Assembly: GCF_963975415.1 (NCBI RefSeq)
Contig: NZ_CAXBGN010000003.1
Coordinates: forward strand, 372,001-436,000
Reading direction: 5' to 3'
Source: Kriegella sp963975415
GTDB taxonomy: Bacteria > Bacteroidota > Bacteroidia > Flavobacteriales > Flavobacteriaceae
Length of the DNA: 64,000 nucleotides
The notes under the pieces are model-generated. The model ran no database searches, was not told the origin of the DNA, and worked only from the letters and a program-made list of their open reading frames with translations. Within the stretch, counting starts at the first letter, position 1; the number at the start of each line of letters is the position of its first letter. A program made the position numbers and the translations under genes. This document shows, in pieces, positions 43,725 through 52,443 of the stretch.

Positions 43725-44054
43725 AGCTTTTTACTATAATAAGTGATAAAAGACCGTGTGCAAGCACGGTCTTTTTTTTGCTCCAGTTTTTCCCTGCGCC
43801 AAGCCGTCGGTTAAATGATTGGGTTCTGTTTTCAAAAAATATATACGCTGCTTGTTAGGTAAAATGCTTCCACTTTTATTCCCTTGTACTATGATTCTGG
43901 TTGCTTAAAGTCATTAATAGGACTTTTTGGTGTAACATTTCGAATTTAGAGCCGTCATTTAGATAGAGTGTCATCATCAATCAATTAATAATCAAGCCTC
44001 TTCCTCCTAATTTCTTAAGGAATCAGGGTAAGGTGGGGTGAAAAACAACAAGTC
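43725..44054. other. 330-bp gap after sucC
   Basis: Contains the sucC terminator and the unidentified promoter of the small exported protein at 44055. No open frame above 30 codons with protein-like composition and no repeat were seen. Confidence 0.6.
43749..43779 (+). terminator. Terminator of sucC
   Basis: Perfect 8-bp stem AGACCGTG / CACGGTCT with a 6-base loop and eight T. Confidence 0.95.
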
Positions 44055-44393
44055 ATGAGAAAAATTAGTTTGATGCTAATAGCGGCTGCGCTATTGGTTA
44101 CGGGGAGTATGAGGGCAAATGGCCCGGAAACTGAAAAGCCAACAAAACAATTAACGGCAAGAATTTGGAGTCTTCTGAAAAAGAACGTCTTTGATGTTGA
44201 ATTAGTGGACCAGACCGCAGATGTGCGATTTATAGTAAATCGAAAACATGAAATAGTAATTTTGACGATTGATTCGGATAGTGAGGCTTTGGAATATGCA
44301 ATAAAGTTAAAACTGAATTACAAGAAAGTTGATTTATCAAGTTATAAAGAGGGTGAAACATATATCATTCCGATTCGTGTAGTGGGCGGTTGA
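44055..44393 (+). CDS. Small exported protein of unknown function
   Basis: 112 residues. Signal peptide (MRKISLMLIAAALLVTGSMRANG, cleavage near residue 21-23), then ~90 residues with alternating beta/alpha character (TARIWSLLKKNVFDVE, VRFIVNRKHEIVILTID, IKLKLNYKKVDLSSY, YIIPIRVVG). This resembles a flavobacterial exported family that I cannot name; the RFxVxxxxEIxxL pattern vaguely recalls TonB-like C-terminal segments, but is too short. Shares a bidirectional terminator with the convergent DUF1456 gene. Confidence 0.85.
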   Translation: MRKISLMLIAAALLVTGSMRANGPETEKPTKQLTARIWSLLKKNVFDVELVDQTADVRFIVNRKHEIVILTIDSDSEALEYAIKLKLNYKKVDLSSYKEGETYIIPIRVVGG

Positions 44394-44420
44394 ATAGCAG
44401 TTTATCGTAATTAATGAAAA

Positions 44421-44448
44421 AGGGTCTTGAAACTCAAGACCTTTTTTT
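44421..44448. terminator. Bidirectional terminator between the exported-protein and DUF1456 genes
   Basis: Stem GGTCTTGA / TCAAGACC with a 3-base loop, A-rich on the left and T-rich on the right so it works on both strands; it overlaps the stop codon of the minus-strand gene at 44434. Confidence 0.88.
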
Positions 44449-44796
44449 GTTCTTGTATTTGACGGGAGTAATATCCTTATCCATACGCTTTAATTGTTGT
44501 TCCTTGAAGCCGGGTTTTTTACTGCGAATTGTACTTGTTTGAGCCTTAATTAGAACATCTCCTGGGTTTTTCGGATTATCCTTGGTGCCGCGTAAGTAGA
44601 TGACCAGTCCGTTCAAAAAGTTACGCAATATTTGGTCGCCGCACTCCATATATTTAGGATGATCTTCTTTTCTAAAAAAGGCCCCGAGTTCACTTTTTGA
44701 TATTTTGAAATCTACCAAGGTCAATATTTCCACGATTTCATCGTCGCGTAGCTTTAGGGCTACTCTCAATTTCTTTAAAACATCATTATTGGTCAT
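44434..44796 (-). CDS. DUF1456 family protein (YehS-like)
   Basis: 120 residues. Two tandem helical repeats: MTNNDVLKKLRVALKLRDDEIVEIL ... SKSELGAFFRKEDHPKY and CGDQILRNFLNGLVIYLRG, the DUF1456/YehS arrangement. The C-terminal ~35 residues are basic (VKYKNKKRS) and could bind nucleic acid. Cytoplasmic, function unknown. ATG 44796. Confidence 0.92.
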   Translation of the reverse strand: MTNNDVLKKLRVALKLRDDEIVEILTLVDFKISKSELGAFFRKEDHPKYMECGDQILRNFLNGLVIYLRGTKDNPKNPGDVLIKAQTSTIRSKKPGFKEQQLKRMDKDITPVKYKNKKRS

Positions 44797-44906
44797 ATTC
44801 GATATCTTTTTAGGTGGTGCAAATTAACTATAGTCAATTGAATTAGTAGAAATTTGTCTCGAATATTTACGAGAAACCGTGTGAATGAGCGATATGAACG
44901 GAAATG

Positions 44907-44934
44907 TCAGTCACAACAGCTATCTGTTGACTGA
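44907..44934 (+). repeat. Inverted repeat upstream of the hsp20 gene
   Basis: TCAGTCACAACAG-CTAT-CTGTTGACTGA: arms pair apart from a two-base bulge, followed by TTTT. Nothing on the plus strand upstream needs terminating, so it may be an operator or leader hairpin 145 bases before the hsp20 start. It does not match the CIRCE element. Confidence 0.45.
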
Positions 44935-45078
44935 TTTTCATTCAAACCAAAGCTATAAATGCCAAATTGTCAGTGTTGTTTTATTAAAACAAGACATAAA
45001 GTCAGTTGTTTTTATTTGGTACAGAGATTGTCTTTTAGTGGGTGTAATCAAAGTTTAACTATTAAAAAAAATAATATC

Positions 45079-45504
45079 ATGAGTATAGTAAAAAGAAATG
45101 ACGCGATTTTCCCATCATTGATGAACGAAATTTTTAGACCTGATTGGTTTGGAGGAATGGAGACCGTTAACCATGTTGTTCCTGCGGTAAATATCAAGGA
45201 AAACGAAAAAGATTTTGAATTGGAATTGGCGGTGCCAGGAAGAAAAAAAGAAGATTTCGCTATTGAAGTGGATAAGGATGTTTTGACCATTTCTGCAGAA
45301 GTCAAATCTGAGGAAAACGCCACCGAAGAAAATTATACAAGAAGGGAGTTCACATACACTTCTTTTAAAAGATCTTTTTCCTTGCCTAAAACTATTGATG
45401 GCGAGAAGATAGAGGCGAATTATGAAAGTGGACTTTTGAAGTTTGTATTGCCTAAAAAGAAAGAGGCACTTCCAAAGCCAAAAAGAATGATTGAATTGTC
45501 TTAA
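45079..45504 (+). CDS. Small heat-shock protein (Hsp20/alpha-crystallin)
   Basis: 141 residues from ATG 45079; an upstream in-frame extension of 40 residues has no family support and is discarded. Alpha-crystallin domain from about residue 36 (VPAVNIKENEKDFELELAVPGRKKEDFAIEVD ... YTRREFTYTSFKRSFSLP ... ANYESGLLKFVLPK), including the conserved G-L motif near the end, and a short C-terminal tail ending with IELS. Holds unfolded proteins in the cytoplasm under heat stress. Monocistronic with a terminator at 45577-45609. Confidence 0.95.
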   Translation: MSIVKRNDAIFPSLMNEIFRPDWFGGMETVNHVVPAVNIKENEKDFELELAVPGRKKEDFAIEVDKDVLTISAEVKSEENATEENYTRREFTYTSFKRSFSLPKTIDGEKIEANYESGLLKFVLPKKKEALPKPKRMIELS

Positions 45505-45805
45505 CCGACATAGAAAACTGTGAAGGTATTCGTTTAAGTAAACTTCATAATGATTGGTTTGGTTGGTTAGTTGAGAAAGCGTTTCGAGAAATCGGAACGC
45601 TTTTTTTTGGTGTTTCTCCTAGTGTTTGTTATCTTGAATTTTAAAGAAAAAAGTGTTTGATTTCTACAGGAAATTCAATTTTAGTCTTATCTAAAAATAA
45701 ATATAATTATCTGTTCACCAGTTTTTTGTGATGCAAAAAGTTAATTAAAAGTTTAAATATTTAATTTATCGCTTTTTTAAGTGAAATAAGTAGAAAAACT
45801 TGAAA
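45505..45805. other. Convergent gap between hsp20 and uvrB
   Basis: 301 bases; holds the hsp20 terminator and then ~150 bases of very AT-rich DNA with no gene seen. No hairpin with a T-run was found for uvrB on the minus strand. Confidence 0.6.
45577..45609 (+). terminator. Terminator of the hsp20 gene
   Basis: Stem AAAGCGTTTC / GGAACGCTTT (one G-T) with an 8-base loop and a run of eight T from 45601. Confidence 0.88.
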
Positions 45806-47800
45806 TTATTCCTTCCCTTGTTCTTGAAGCACTTTAATTTGGTCCCTTAATTTCGCCGCCTGCATAAAGTCAAGATCCTTAGCGGCCTTCTCCATTTCCT
45901 TTCTTTTTTCCCGTATCAATTTTTGAACTTGGTCTTTGGTGAGATATTCCAAATCGGGTTCTGCTGCACGTAATTCCTCTTTCTCGAAATGATAGGTCGA
46001 AACTGAATTCTTAGCCAACACACTATCTAAACTTTTGTTCAATGCGGTTGGCGTAATATTATGTTTTGTATTGTAGTTCGTCTGTTTTTCTCGACGATAG
46101 TTTGTTTCATCAATGGTCTTTTGCATGCTGTCCGTGATTTTATCGGCATACATTAGGGCCTTGCCATTTAAATGGCGGGCCGCACGGCCAACTGTTTGGG
46201 TCAATGAACGATTACTACGTAAGAAGCCTTCTTTGTCCGCATCCAAAATGGCGACTAGGGAAACTTCCGGTAGATCTAATCCTTCTCGCAAAAGATTGAC
46301 TCCGATAAGTACATCGAAAATACCTTTTCGTAAATCTTGCATAATTTCGACACGTTCCAAAGTATCTACATCACTATGAATATACCTGCAGCGTACCTGT
46401 ATGCGAGTCAGGTATTTTGCCAGTTCTTCAGCCATACGCTTGGTCAAGGTGGTGACTAACGTACGTTCGTCTTTTTCGACGCGTTGCTGTATCTCCTCGA
46501 CCAGATCATCAATTTGATTTAAACTGGGCCGTACTTCTATTATGGGGTCTAATAGGCCAGTGGGGCGAATTATCTGTTCGACAAAAACGCCTTGGCTTAG
46601 TTGCAATTCATAGTCCGCAGGGGTAGCACTGACGTAGATCACTTGATTTTGAAGCGCTTCGAATTCTTCGAACTTTAGCGGTCTGTTATCCATAGCGGCA
46701 GGCAAACGAAAGCCATATTCCACCAAATTCTCTTTTCGTGAGCGGTCACCACCATACATGGCATGTACCTGAGGTATCGTTACATGGCTCTCATCGACGA
46801 CCATTAAATAATCATCGGGAAAATAATCCAACAGACAAAAGGGCCTTGTTCCCGGTTCACGACCATCTAAATACCTTGAGTAGTTTTCAATTCCTGAACA
46901 ATAGCCCAGTTCGCGTATCATTTCAAGGTCGAAGTTTGTTCGTTCTTCCAAACGTTTAGCTTCCAGTGGTTTGCCAATTTCCCTGAAATATTCTACTTGG
47001 GCAACCATGTCTGCCTGAATTTGATGAATCGCATTTTGTAATACATCTTGAGAGGTGACAAACATATTCGCAGGGTAAATGTTTAGGTTATCATAAACCT
47101 CTAGAACGTTATTGTTAAACGGATCAAATGCTTCGATTTCTTCTATTTCATCCCCAAAAAAATGAATACGAAAAGCATGATCGGCGTAACTGGGGAATAC
47201 ATCAACAACATCGCCCTTTACCCTGAAATTTCCATTTCTAAAATCCGCCGTGGTTCGGGAGTAGAGACCTTGAACCAATTGGTGTAAAAATTTGGTTCGT
47301 GCGATTACCTGATCTTTTTGAATGGAAATCACATTTTTTTGGAATTCTACCGGGTTTCCAATGCCATAAAGACAAGATACCGATGCGACGACCAGAACAT
47401 CACGCCTACCGGATAATAAAGAAGAGGTAGCGCTTAAGCGCAATTTTTCAATATCCTCATTAATTGAAAGATCTTTTTCGATATAAAGTCCCGATGTAGG
47501 AATATAAGCTTCCGGTTGATAGTAATCATAGTACGAAACAAAATACTCTACCGCATTTTCAGGAAAAAACTGTTTGAATTCAGAATACAATTGCGCGGCC
47601 AAGGTTTTGTTGTGCGCCAAAACGAGGGTAGGCCGTTGAACGTTTTCAATGACATTGGCAACCGTAAATGTTTTTCCTGAACCGGTTACCCCCAATAAGG
47701 TCTGGTAACGCTCGTCAGCTTCCATTCCTTCGACCAATTGCTTAATCGCTTGGGGTTGGTCTCCTGTGGGTTTGAATGCGGATACTACTTTGAATTTCAT
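45806..47800 (-). CDS. uvrB: Excinuclease ABC subunit B
   Basis: 664 residues, normal for UvrB. Walker A GVTGSGKT (37-44), the beta-hairpin region YYDYYQPEAYIP, helicase motif VDESHVTIPQ, motifs IV-VI including VLIGVNLLREGLDLPEV and QTVGRAAR, and a C-terminal UVR motif (EKAAKDLDFMQAAKLRDQI, about residues 632-650) that binds UvrC. Opens DNA at lesions in nucleotide excision repair. ATG 47800; 60 bases after the surface-protein stop on the same strand. Confidence 0.98.
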   Translation of the reverse strand: MKFKVVSAFKPTGDQPQAIKQLVEGMEADERYQTLLGVTGSGKTFTVANVIENVQRPTLVLAHNKTLAAQLYSEFKQFFPENAVEYFVSYYDYYQPEAYIPTSGLYIEKDLSINEDIEKLRLSATSSLLSGRRDVLVVASVSCLYGIGNPVEFQKNVISIQKDQVIARTKFLHQLVQGLYSRTTADFRNGNFRVKGDVVDVFPSYADHAFRIHFFGDEIEEIEAFDPFNNNVLEVYDNLNIYPANMFVTSQDVLQNAIHQIQADMVAQVEYFREIGKPLEAKRLEERTNFDLEMIRELGYCSGIENYSRYLDGREPGTRPFCLLDYFPDDYLMVVDESHVTIPQVHAMYGGDRSRKENLVEYGFRLPAAMDNRPLKFEEFEALQNQVIYVSATPADYELQLSQGVFVEQIIRPTGLLDPIIEVRPSLNQIDDLVEEIQQRVEKDERTLVTTLTKRMAEELAKYLTRIQVRCRYIHSDVDTLERVEIMQDLRKGIFDVLIGVNLLREGLDLPEVSLVAILDADKEGFLRSNRSLTQTVGRAARHLNGKALMYADKITDSMQKTIDETNYRREKQTNYNTKHNITPTALNKSLDSVLAKNSVSTYHFEKEELRAAEPDLEYLTKDQVQKLIREKRKEMEKAAKDLDFMQAAKLRDQIKVLQEQGKE

Positions 47801-47860
47801 AGGCTAAAAATACAAAAGAAGTATGGTTTAGAATAGGGCTCGAAGAATAATGTGATGGTC

Positions 47861-50578
47861 TTATCGTTTTAACGTAAAATGACCTTTGAACTCCCGGCCA
47901 TCTTGTAATTGCACACGAAACCAATAGTCGGAAGCAGGTAGTAGTCTTCCATTTTGTTTGCCATCCCAGCCCTTGGTGGTCGGACTTACGTGGCCCAACA
48001 AAGTACCGTAACGGTCATAGATGGTAATAAAAGAGTCTGCTTGCACCATGCTATCGATGCCCTTAATTTGCCAAAAGTCGTTGACCCCATCATTGTTCGG
48101 TGTAAAAAATTTATCGTGACCCACTACGGAAACCGTCGTATTGGTAATACCGCAACCATTTTTGTCACGAACGAAAACTTCGATGAAACCTGCGGGTACA
48201 TTTTGAAATACATTGGTGTCTTGATACGGGCCATTTTGATCGTGCAATGCATACTCATAATCGCCTTCCCCTTCAACGAATACGGTAACTACGTTGTTCG
48301 CTGAAATATCTAAAACCTCGGGTTCTTGGGAAAAAATGGCAATGTTGGATTCAGGTATCGTAAAGCTAGCGGTGTTCGAGCAACTGTGCAGGCCATTGGT
48401 ATCGGTATAGCTTCGGGTAACTTGTAAAAGATACTCGCCCCCTTGGGTCAGGTTGGCGATACGACTATCGGCAACTACTTCGTGCGTTCCGTTATCATTA
48501 ATTCGAATCCATTCGTATCCTTGGAAACCTTCTTCAGCTTCTAGTACTACCGAGGAGTTGTTGATGCATAATGTTGGTATTTCACTGGGAATGTTCACTA
48601 CAGGTTTGGGGTCGATGCGCAGGGTTATTAGCTCAATATCGGCACATTGGCCATCATTTTCCAATCTTACGTAAATGGTCGTACCATCATCCAATAGTTC
48701 GCTACCGGTCAAGGCATTCACTTCAAAAGTTAAATCATTTAAATCCGTATAAAATGATACGGTGAACCCTGTATAGTTCAACGCCAGGAAATCAAGGTCG
48801 AGAAAGCCGGCGAGTCTATTGTCTTCAGCATCTTCATCACATCCATAAAAACTTCCGATTTCGGAAGGAACAACGGTCACAGGGGTGGTCTGCAATGCTA
48901 ATAGTGCAGTGCCGAAACAACCTGCGTTATTGATTGCCCGTACCCAAAGCTGTTGTCCGTTTCCCGAACTTTGGTAGTGTTCAGGATTTGCAATTGGCCT
49001 TTCATTGTCAAAATCTTGTTGGTTTTCATAAAAAAGAAGGGAAAAATCTGTTTCAGGCCCTGTGAGTACATCCAGTGCTTGATATAAGTTGAATATCGCG
49101 ATTCCGTCATTAGGGTCGGCATCACTATCGCATTGGATCAAAACTCCGTCGGTAGGGTCAGGAATGGCTTCGACGAGAACTTCGCCCTTCCCTTGAATGG
49201 CACATCCGCCAAAACCGGCCCTGTCGATTTCTACGCGGTACATGCCACTGGCCTCGACATCGGCATTGTCGATTTCCAAAAGGTGACCACTTTCTGATAA
49301 TTGTATATCGTCTTTGTACCAAGAATAGGTGCCATCCAAAAAAACAGGGGCTTCCAAAGAATAACTGTCTCCTACACATAAGGGCAAAAACCCGCTGTTG
49401 GTACCGTTTCCACTTATGATATCGATTTTATCAAAAAACGATTGTACGAATGGGGGTAGCCCTTGGGTGGCATAGTTCCCTGTTCCTAAGTCAATGGCAT
49501 CATGGGTGTATGTCGTATTTTGATCATCAGGATTGTCTATGACCCCCAAGTAGTTGGTTCCCGATTGATAACTTTGGGAGAGTGCTCTATATATTTTACC
49601 ATTAGGCCCTAATTGTAGGGCACCCCGAAAAATGGCCCGTTCATCCAACACCCTCCGACTACTGTTGGGGTTGGGGTTTTCTAAATCGTATTGAAGCAGC
49701 GAAGAAGAGTGTGGCCCTTCAAAATTGTCATTGCTACTGTGAACGTATAAAAAGCGATTGTTCGATGAGAATTCTACGCCGTAGGGTGCAAAATTAGTAG
49801 CATCTAGCTGAAGAGAGAGTGGGTTGGAGACCCTGCCGGTATCTGAATCGAAATCAAAAAGAAACATACCTGATTCGCCATTGGCGCAGGCTAGTTTTTC
49901 GCCATTCGGCGATAACTTTAAGTATCCCCTTTTGTCGGTAATGTTCAAGCCCATGGAGCTCCTGACTGGTGGGCCGACTCCATCTAAGCCAACCTCATAG
50001 CTGTAAAACGTATTGTACGTATCGGAATAAGAACTTGAAGGAGCCAGGGTAATTACCCAGAACGAATTTTCGTCACAGTCTTTTACCACGGCCGATATTT
50101 TTTCGGAGCATCGTTCAAGCAGGTTTTGATTTTTGAGGGTAACGGCCCCAAGGCCATTATCCAAGGCCATATCAACGTAAGAGTAATTGAATCCGTTATC
50201 GGGATCGTCTCTTTGCACATTGGTGTCTACCGTGAATATATAATAGCCTAAATTGTTTCCGGGGTCCGGTACGATGATGGCCGACTGCGAGCTTGAGGTG
50301 TCACCATACAGTCCGGTACCATTTTGCATCACCCCGTGATCTGCCCTATATACATTTATGCCATTGGTGTAGAATAGAAGATTGCCATGTGCATCGGAAA
50401 TGGTCGTACAGCCTTCCACCGTATTCAATCTTCCCCCGTCGAGTGGGGTAACACTGCCATCGACATTGAACTGAATGCCGGCGCCACTGCCAAAATACCA
50501 ATTGCGTGTTTCTCCCTGACCCAATACTAGGGCAGGGTAAAGCATGCCAAAAAAGAATATTGCGGTAATTTTGTTCAT
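47861..50578 (-). CDS. Large T9SS-exported surface protein with type B sorting domain
   Basis: 905 residues. Signal peptide to about residue 20 (ALVLGQ). The N-terminal half (about 25-385) is a beta-propeller-like repeat region (NWYFGSGAGIQFN, IYRALSQSYQSG) typical of flavobacterial gliding-associated proteins; the middle has Ig-like segments (YSWYKDDIQLSESGHLLEIDNADVEASGMY). The last ~90 residues are the type B T9SS/gliding-motility C-terminal domain: FFTPNNDGVNDFWQIKGI, ITIYDRYGTLL, GWDGKQNGRLLPASDYWFRVQL and FKGHFTLKR. Exported by the type IX system and anchored or released at the cell surface; adhesion is a likely role. Confidence 0.95.
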   Translation of the reverse strand: MNKITAIFFFGMLYPALVLGQGETRNWYFGSGAGIQFNVDGSVTPLDGGRLNTVEGCTTISDAHGNLLFYTNGINVYRADHGVMQNGTGLYGDTSSSQSAIIVPDPGNNLGYYIFTVDTNVQRDDPDNGFNYSYVDMALDNGLGAVTLKNQNLLERCSEKISAVVKDCDENSFWVITLAPSSSYSDTYNTFYSYEVGLDGVGPPVRSSMGLNITDKRGYLKLSPNGEKLACANGESGMFLFDFDSDTGRVSNPLSLQLDATNFAPYGVEFSSNNRFLYVHSSNDNFEGPHSSSLLQYDLENPNPNSSRRVLDERAIFRGALQLGPNGKIYRALSQSYQSGTNYLGVIDNPDDQNTTYTHDAIDLGTGNYATQGLPPFVQSFFDKIDIISGNGTNSGFLPLCVGDSYSLEAPVFLDGTYSWYKDDIQLSESGHLLEIDNADVEASGMYRVEIDRAGFGGCAIQGKGEVLVEAIPDPTDGVLIQCDSDADPNDGIAIFNLYQALDVLTGPETDFSLLFYENQQDFDNERPIANPEHYQSSGNGQQLWVRAINNAGCFGTALLALQTTPVTVVPSEIGSFYGCDEDAEDNRLAGFLDLDFLALNYTGFTVSFYTDLNDLTFEVNALTGSELLDDGTTIYVRLENDGQCADIELITLRIDPKPVVNIPSEIPTLCINNSSVVLEAEEGFQGYEWIRINDNGTHEVVADSRIANLTQGGEYLLQVTRSYTDTNGLHSCSNTASFTIPESNIAIFSQEPEVLDISANNVVTVFVEGEGDYEYALHDQNGPYQDTNVFQNVPAGFIEVFVRDKNGCGITNTTVSVVGHDKFFTPNNDGVNDFWQIKGIDSMVQADSFITIYDRYGTLLGHVSPTTKGWDGKQNGRLLPASDYWFRVQLQDGREFKGHFTLKR

Positions 50579-50606
50579 ATAGTGTTCTAACTATCACAAC
50601 AAGATA

Positions 50607-51446
50607 CTACAAATCACGCTTTTTCAGTAGTAGGTAAGATAAATAAATGAAGATTACTGTCCAGCCTATGACGATGAGCATTTCATACCAGTGTACATGA
50701 TAGTTGGCTCCCAAATCTGCTCCGAGTTGTTTTGCAGCAGATTTTATAACATTTAACCGTGTAATCGGTTCGTCGATAAGATTATACATTGACCTTAGTG
50801 GAAAGAACCCGGTCACCCAGTCGGCCATTCCATTTTTTGTTCCAAAAACTTTTTGTTCCAAAACTACGATGGCAATTATTTCGATTATTTGCCAGATAAA
50901 AAGAAAGCCAAGGGCAAAGGCAGACCTTTTTACCAGAACACCGAGAAAAAGACAAAAGGAGAAGAACGCTGTAAGCTTTAAGAAAAAGGCCAAAATAAAT
51001 TCAAGATCGGAAAATATGATGGAAACTTCGTTGAAATCAGAATATAACAATCCTAAAATTAAGGAGACAACAAAAATAAATATGGTAGAAATCAATGCAA
51101 AAACCAGGACCGTCAAAAACTTGGAAAGCACGAACTCCTTTTTCGACAAGCCATCAATAAGGTTTTGTTTAATGGTCTTGTTACTATATTCATTGGCCAT
51201 CATCGATACGATGACTATTGCCAAAAAGAGTTTGAACCATGCAACAAAATAGGTGTTGAAGTGCCAGATGTAGGGGAAGTTAAAGATGCCTTGATCTGCC
51301 AATTGGAAATGAATATCTCCAAAGTCAAATTTGATCATCGATACGAGAGCAATTGAAGTAATAAGTAGAAAATAAGTAAATATCAATATTCTACTTGACC
51401 TATTGTTCCAGAGTTTAATGAATTCAATTTGTAATAAACGCGCCAT
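50607..51446 (-). CDS. ABC-2-type transporter permease
   Basis: 279 residues with six hydrophobic helices; the large loop between helices 1 and 2 and the KQNLIDGLSKKEFVLSKF segment (coupling region) are typical of ABC-2 permeases of the lantibiotic-immunity/NatB type. ATG 51446 is eight bases after the ATPase gene (51455), so they form one transporter. Substrate unknown; because the pair lies between two surface-protein genes a role in envelope export or immunity is possible but not shown. Confidence 0.92.
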   Translation of the reverse strand: MARLLQIEFIKLWNNRSSRILIFTYFLLITSIALVSMIKFDFGDIHFQLADQGIFNFPYIWHFNTYFVAWFKLFLAIVIVSMMANEYSNKTIKQNLIDGLSKKEFVLSKFLTVLVFALISTIFIFVVSLILGLLYSDFNEVSIIFSDLEFILAFFLKLTAFFSFCLFLGVLVKRSAFALGFLFIWQIIEIIAIVVLEQKVFGTKNGMADWVTGFFPLRSMYNLIDEPITRLNVIKSAAKQLGADLGANYHVHWYEMLIVIGWTVIFIYLSYLLLKKRDL

Positions 51447-51454
51447 AGCAAGTA

Positions 51455-52357
51455 TTAATTGGACTGGTTTTTAGTCAAAGTGAGAAACTGTTCTTCTAGA
51501 CTTTCTTTTCTTTTTACCAATTGGGAAAGAATTATTCCTTTTTCAAATAACATTTTGTTGAGTGCATCGGCATCCAAAGCTTCGGTAAGGAAGGCGGTGA
51601 TTAGTCCGTTTTCCTTTTTAATTTCCCCGAAACTGGTATTGTTCTCTAAAAAGGAAAGTAGTGCCGCGGTTTGGGTAGACCGTAGTTCAAAAAAGCCGTG
51701 ACTGGCCAACATTCCATCAACAGAACCGGCATACAGTTTTTCGCCTTTTCTAAGAATAACGACATGGCTGCAGACTTTTTCTACTTCATCCAATAAATGT
51801 GACGCCAATAGAATAGTTGTGCCCTGGGAAGCTACAGTTTTGATGATTTCCCGTATTTGGTGAATTCCTTGTGGGTCCAACCCATTGGTGGGTTCATCAA
51901 GAATTAAAATTTCAGGATCGTTGAGCAGTGCCGAAGCAATAGCCAAACGTTGTTTCATTCCCAAAGAATAGGTTTTGAATTTACTCTTCTTACGATCTAA
52001 TAAGCCTACGAGTTCTAGTTTTTTGTCAATATTTTCTTGAGACACATCCTTAATTTTGCATACCAGTTTTAGGTTCTGCTCTGCAGTCATATACGGATAA
52101 AAATTAGGACGCTCAATAATGGCCCCGACCTTTTTTAGTGCTTCATGTGTTGAGGTGTGCCCGTCGAACCAACTAAAATCACCTTGGGTTCTATTAACGA
52201 CGTTGAGCACTATACCTAGCGTCGTAGACTTGCCACTGCCGTTAGGTCCTAAAATGCCGTAAACGTTTCCTTTTTCAATGGTAAAGGATAAATTTTTAAC
52301 GGCCGTTAACATTCCAAATTTTTTGGTGAGGTTGTTTACGGTTAGTATGGTTTTCAA
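51455..52357 (-). CDS. ABC transporter ATP-binding protein
   Basis: 300 residues. Walker A GPNGSGKST, signature YSLGMKQRLAIA, Walker B ILILDEPTNGLDPQGI with catalytic Glu, H-loop LLASHLLDE. A C-terminal ~80-residue accessory domain follows, as in multidrug/Nod-type exporters. It powers the permease encoded next (50607-51446). The start is TTG 52357; there is no in-frame ATG before the first strand TILTVNNLTKKFG. Confidence 0.94.
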   Translation of the reverse strand: MKTILTVNNLTKKFGMLTAVKNLSFTIEKGNVYGILGPNGSGKSTTLGIVLNVVNRTQGDFSWFDGHTSTHEALKKVGAIIERPNFYPYMTAEQNLKLVCKIKDVSQENIDKKLELVGLLDRKKSKFKTYSLGMKQRLAIASALLNDPEILILDEPTNGLDPQGIHQIREIIKTVASQGTTILLASHLLDEVEKVCSHVVILRKGEKLYAGSVDGMLASHGFFELRSTQTAALLSFLENNTSFGEIKKENGLITAFLTEALDADALNKMLFEKGIILSQLVKRKESLEEQFLTLTKNQSN

Positions 52358-52443
52358 AAGCAGTATATTTTATGATAATGTGACGAACTACTTTTGTGTT
52401 TGTTACAATTAATGGGAAATAAAAGAGGAACAGGCTTGTTAAA

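Noticed and set aside
44959..45078. 40-residue N-terminal extension of Hsp20
   Set aside because: Cys-rich, low-quality sequence without family support; the ATG at 45079 fits the known start.
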